Assembly (NCBI GenBank): GCA_963745595.1
Contig: CAVUYB010000005.1
Location: 186,001-250,000 of the forward strand
Origin: DASZUK01 sp963745595
GTDB lineage: Bacteria > Actinomycetota > Acidimicrobiia > Acidimicrobiales > RAAP-2
DNA length: 64,000 bases
Direction: 5' to 3'
This document shows positions 62,948 through 64,000 of this stretch, piece after piece. The notes under the pieces were generated by a model. The model searched no databases. It was not told the DNA's origin and saw only the letters and a program-made list of their open reading frames with translations. A program made the translations under genes and the position numbers. Each line of letters opens with the position of its first letter. Position 1 is the stretch's first letter.

Positions 62948-63627
62948 CCTCTCCCGCCGTCGATCGACAGCCCTCCGTCGGCTACCACGTCCTGGCCCGT
63001 GATGTAGCGGTTGGCCGAAGAGCCCAGGAAGTGGACGATCTCCGCGATGTCGTTCGGATTACCCAAACGCCGGAGCGGGATGGCGGCGCGGAGGCGGTCG
63101 ATGGTGGCCGGGTCGTTGTTCGCCGACGTCAGTCGGGTGTCGATGTACCCGGGGGAGACGGCATTGACGAGCACGCCGTCGGCCGCCAACTCGAGGGCGA
63201 GCGTCTTGACCACGCCGACCAACGCGTGCTTGGACATCGCGTACGGGAGGCGCCCGACACGCGAGAGGAAGCCGAAGATGGACGAGAGGACGACCACTCG
63301 CCCTCGGGCTGCCACCAGCTCAGGAATGACCCACCGACAGACCCGGAGGAAACCCTGGACGTTGGCGGCGAAACATTCAGTGATCTCCGCGTCGGCGAGC
63401 TCCAGGAACGGCTTGGGATGGTTCAAGCCGGCGGAGTGGACCAGGACCCCGATCGGTGGTCGCGGCTGGTCGAACCAGGCGTCGATGGACGAGGGATCGG
63501 TCAAGTCGAACTCGGCCCGCCCGGTCCCGATCACCTCGTGGCCCGCCGCAGCGAAGCGATCGACGATGGCGGCACCGAGATCGCCCCGGGCGCCGAGGAC
63601 GAGCACAGCCGGGTGGGACCCGGTCAT
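62944..63627 (-). CDS. SDR-family oxidoreductase
   Basis: The 227-residue classical SDR has VLVLGARGDLGAAIVDRFAA, LVHSAGLNHP, the catalytic S in VVVLSSIFGFLSRVG, Y and K in LPYAMSKHALVGVVKTLALE, and VSPGYIDT. It would reduce or oxidise a keto-sugar or cyclitol. The gene overlaps the TPP enzyme gene upstream and the cyclase-like gene downstream by 4 nt each. Confidence 0.93.
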   Translation of the reverse strand: MTGSHPAVLVLGARGDLGAAIVDRFAAAGHEVIGTGRAEFDLTDPSSIDAWFDQPRPPIGVLVHSAGLNHPKPFLELADAEITECFAANVQGFLRVCRWVIPELVAARGRVVVLSSIFGFLSRVGRLPYAMSKHALVGVVKTLALELAADGVLVNAVSPGYIDTRLTSANNDPATIDRLRAAIPLRRLGNPNDIAEIVHFLGSSANRYITGQDVVADGGLSIDGGRG

Positions 63628-64000
63628 TCCTCGACCAGCGGGACGAGCATGTTCTCGGCTAGCTCGTCACGGGGCAAGAAGGGGGCCAGGTCTTCCAAGG
63701 GGGATGACACCATCCGTCCGTCGGGCAGTTGGCGGGAGGCCAGCTTGGGCGAGAAGGGTTGCTCGGGGTCGAGCATGACCTCGAGGAGCTGCGGCCCGTC
63801 GGCGGCCAGAACCCGGCCGATGGCGGCGTCCAGGTCCCGGTGGTTGTCGCAACGGCCGGGAGCCGGGAAGCCGAAAGCTGCCCCGATGGCGACGAAGTCG
63901 GGGAAGGTGAGGCCCGACTCGGGTCCACATCCCACGACGTTGTCCGGGAAGTAGTTCTGCTGGGTCTGGCGGATGGAGCTGTAGCCGTCGTTGTTGAGGA
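63624..64000 (-). CDS. Thiamine-diphosphate-dependent enzyme, C-terminal part
   Basis: The frame is open to the window edge, so its N-terminal part lies outside; about 125 residues are visible. LNNDGYSSIRQTQQNYFP is the end of the ThDP motif region (NDGY), and PDFVAIGAAFGFP and LLEVMLDPEQPFSPKLAS are typical of acetolactate-synthase-like enzymes found in sugar clusters. Such enzymes add two-carbon units or cleave C-C bonds; YerE-type members build branched sugars from CDP-keto-deoxy sugars. First visible gene of the overlapping operon. Confidence 0.85.
   Translation of the reverse strand, partial: LNNDGYSSIRQTQQNYFPDNVVGCGPESGLTFPDFVAIGAAFGFPAPGRCDNHRDLDAAIGRVLAADGPQLLEVMLDPEQPFSPKLASRQLPDGRMVSSPLEDLAPFLPRDELAENMLVPLVEE

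Overview
The window is a high-GC (roughly 70%) chromosomal segment from an actinobacterium. The gene order fits a deep lineage such as Acidimicrobiia, which is an inference. Supporting it are the conserved actinobacterial order metG-tatD-RlpA-like-rsmA-ispE ... glmU-prs-rplY-pth-mfd-SurA-like-mazG-eno-ftsB-like-DUF501, frequent GTG/TTG starts, and two tiny genes matching the mycobacterial ribosomal proteins bL37 (27 aa, 13268-13351) and bS22 (32 aa, 19849-19947).

Layout. 1-9400: end of a cyclase-like toroid gene, a Phd/VapC toxin-antitoxin pair, a class I methyltransferase, aminopeptidase N, a PfkB kinase, YchF and a DHA2-type transporter. 9537-13181: a VOC protein, a lipoprotein/SCO pair and a glycerophosphodiesterase. 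13268-19947: a housekeeping block (bL37, DUF192, rsmI, metG, tatD, an RlpA-like secreted protein, rsmA, ispE, bS22). 20048-29863: accessory DNA with a VOC protein, an MprAB-like two-component system, a tRNA-Gln(UUG) gene interrupted by about 127 nt, unknown small genes, a secreted protein, an acyltransferase, an alpha/beta hydrolase and HipBA with four operator-like repeats. 29971-42158: the glmU-to-mazG block, interrupted at 32200-34300 by antitoxin remnants, a sulfotransferase and a VapBC-type pair. 42155-47785: membrane/glycosyltransferase genes, UDP-glucose dehydrogenase and a noticeably AT-richer acyltransferase. 48041-50582: eno, ftsB-like, DUF501. 50620-64000: a surface-polysaccharide region with GT2, a HAD-family protein, a polytopic membrane protein, two large tandem paralogous glycosyltransferase-like proteins with repeated beta-type modules, a CDP-glucose-forming nucleotidyltransferase (rfbF), and a four-gene overlapping operon (TPP enzyme, SDR, dehydroquinate-synthase-like, NAD epimerase).

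Working together: glmU, ugd and rfbF supply activated sugars. The flanking glycosyltransferases, acyltransferases and sugar-modifying enzymes probably assemble and decorate a cell-surface glycan. The TPP/SDR/cyclase/epimerase operon suggests an unusual branched sugar or cyclitol.

A recurring oddity is that many conserved genes, several normally essential (rsmA, ispE, eno, ftsB-like), read through only if single-base frameshifts are corrected. This points to residual sequencing or assembly error more than to gene decay. No intergenic stretch exceeds about 300 bases. I found no rRNA, CRISPR array, insertion sequence or prophage.
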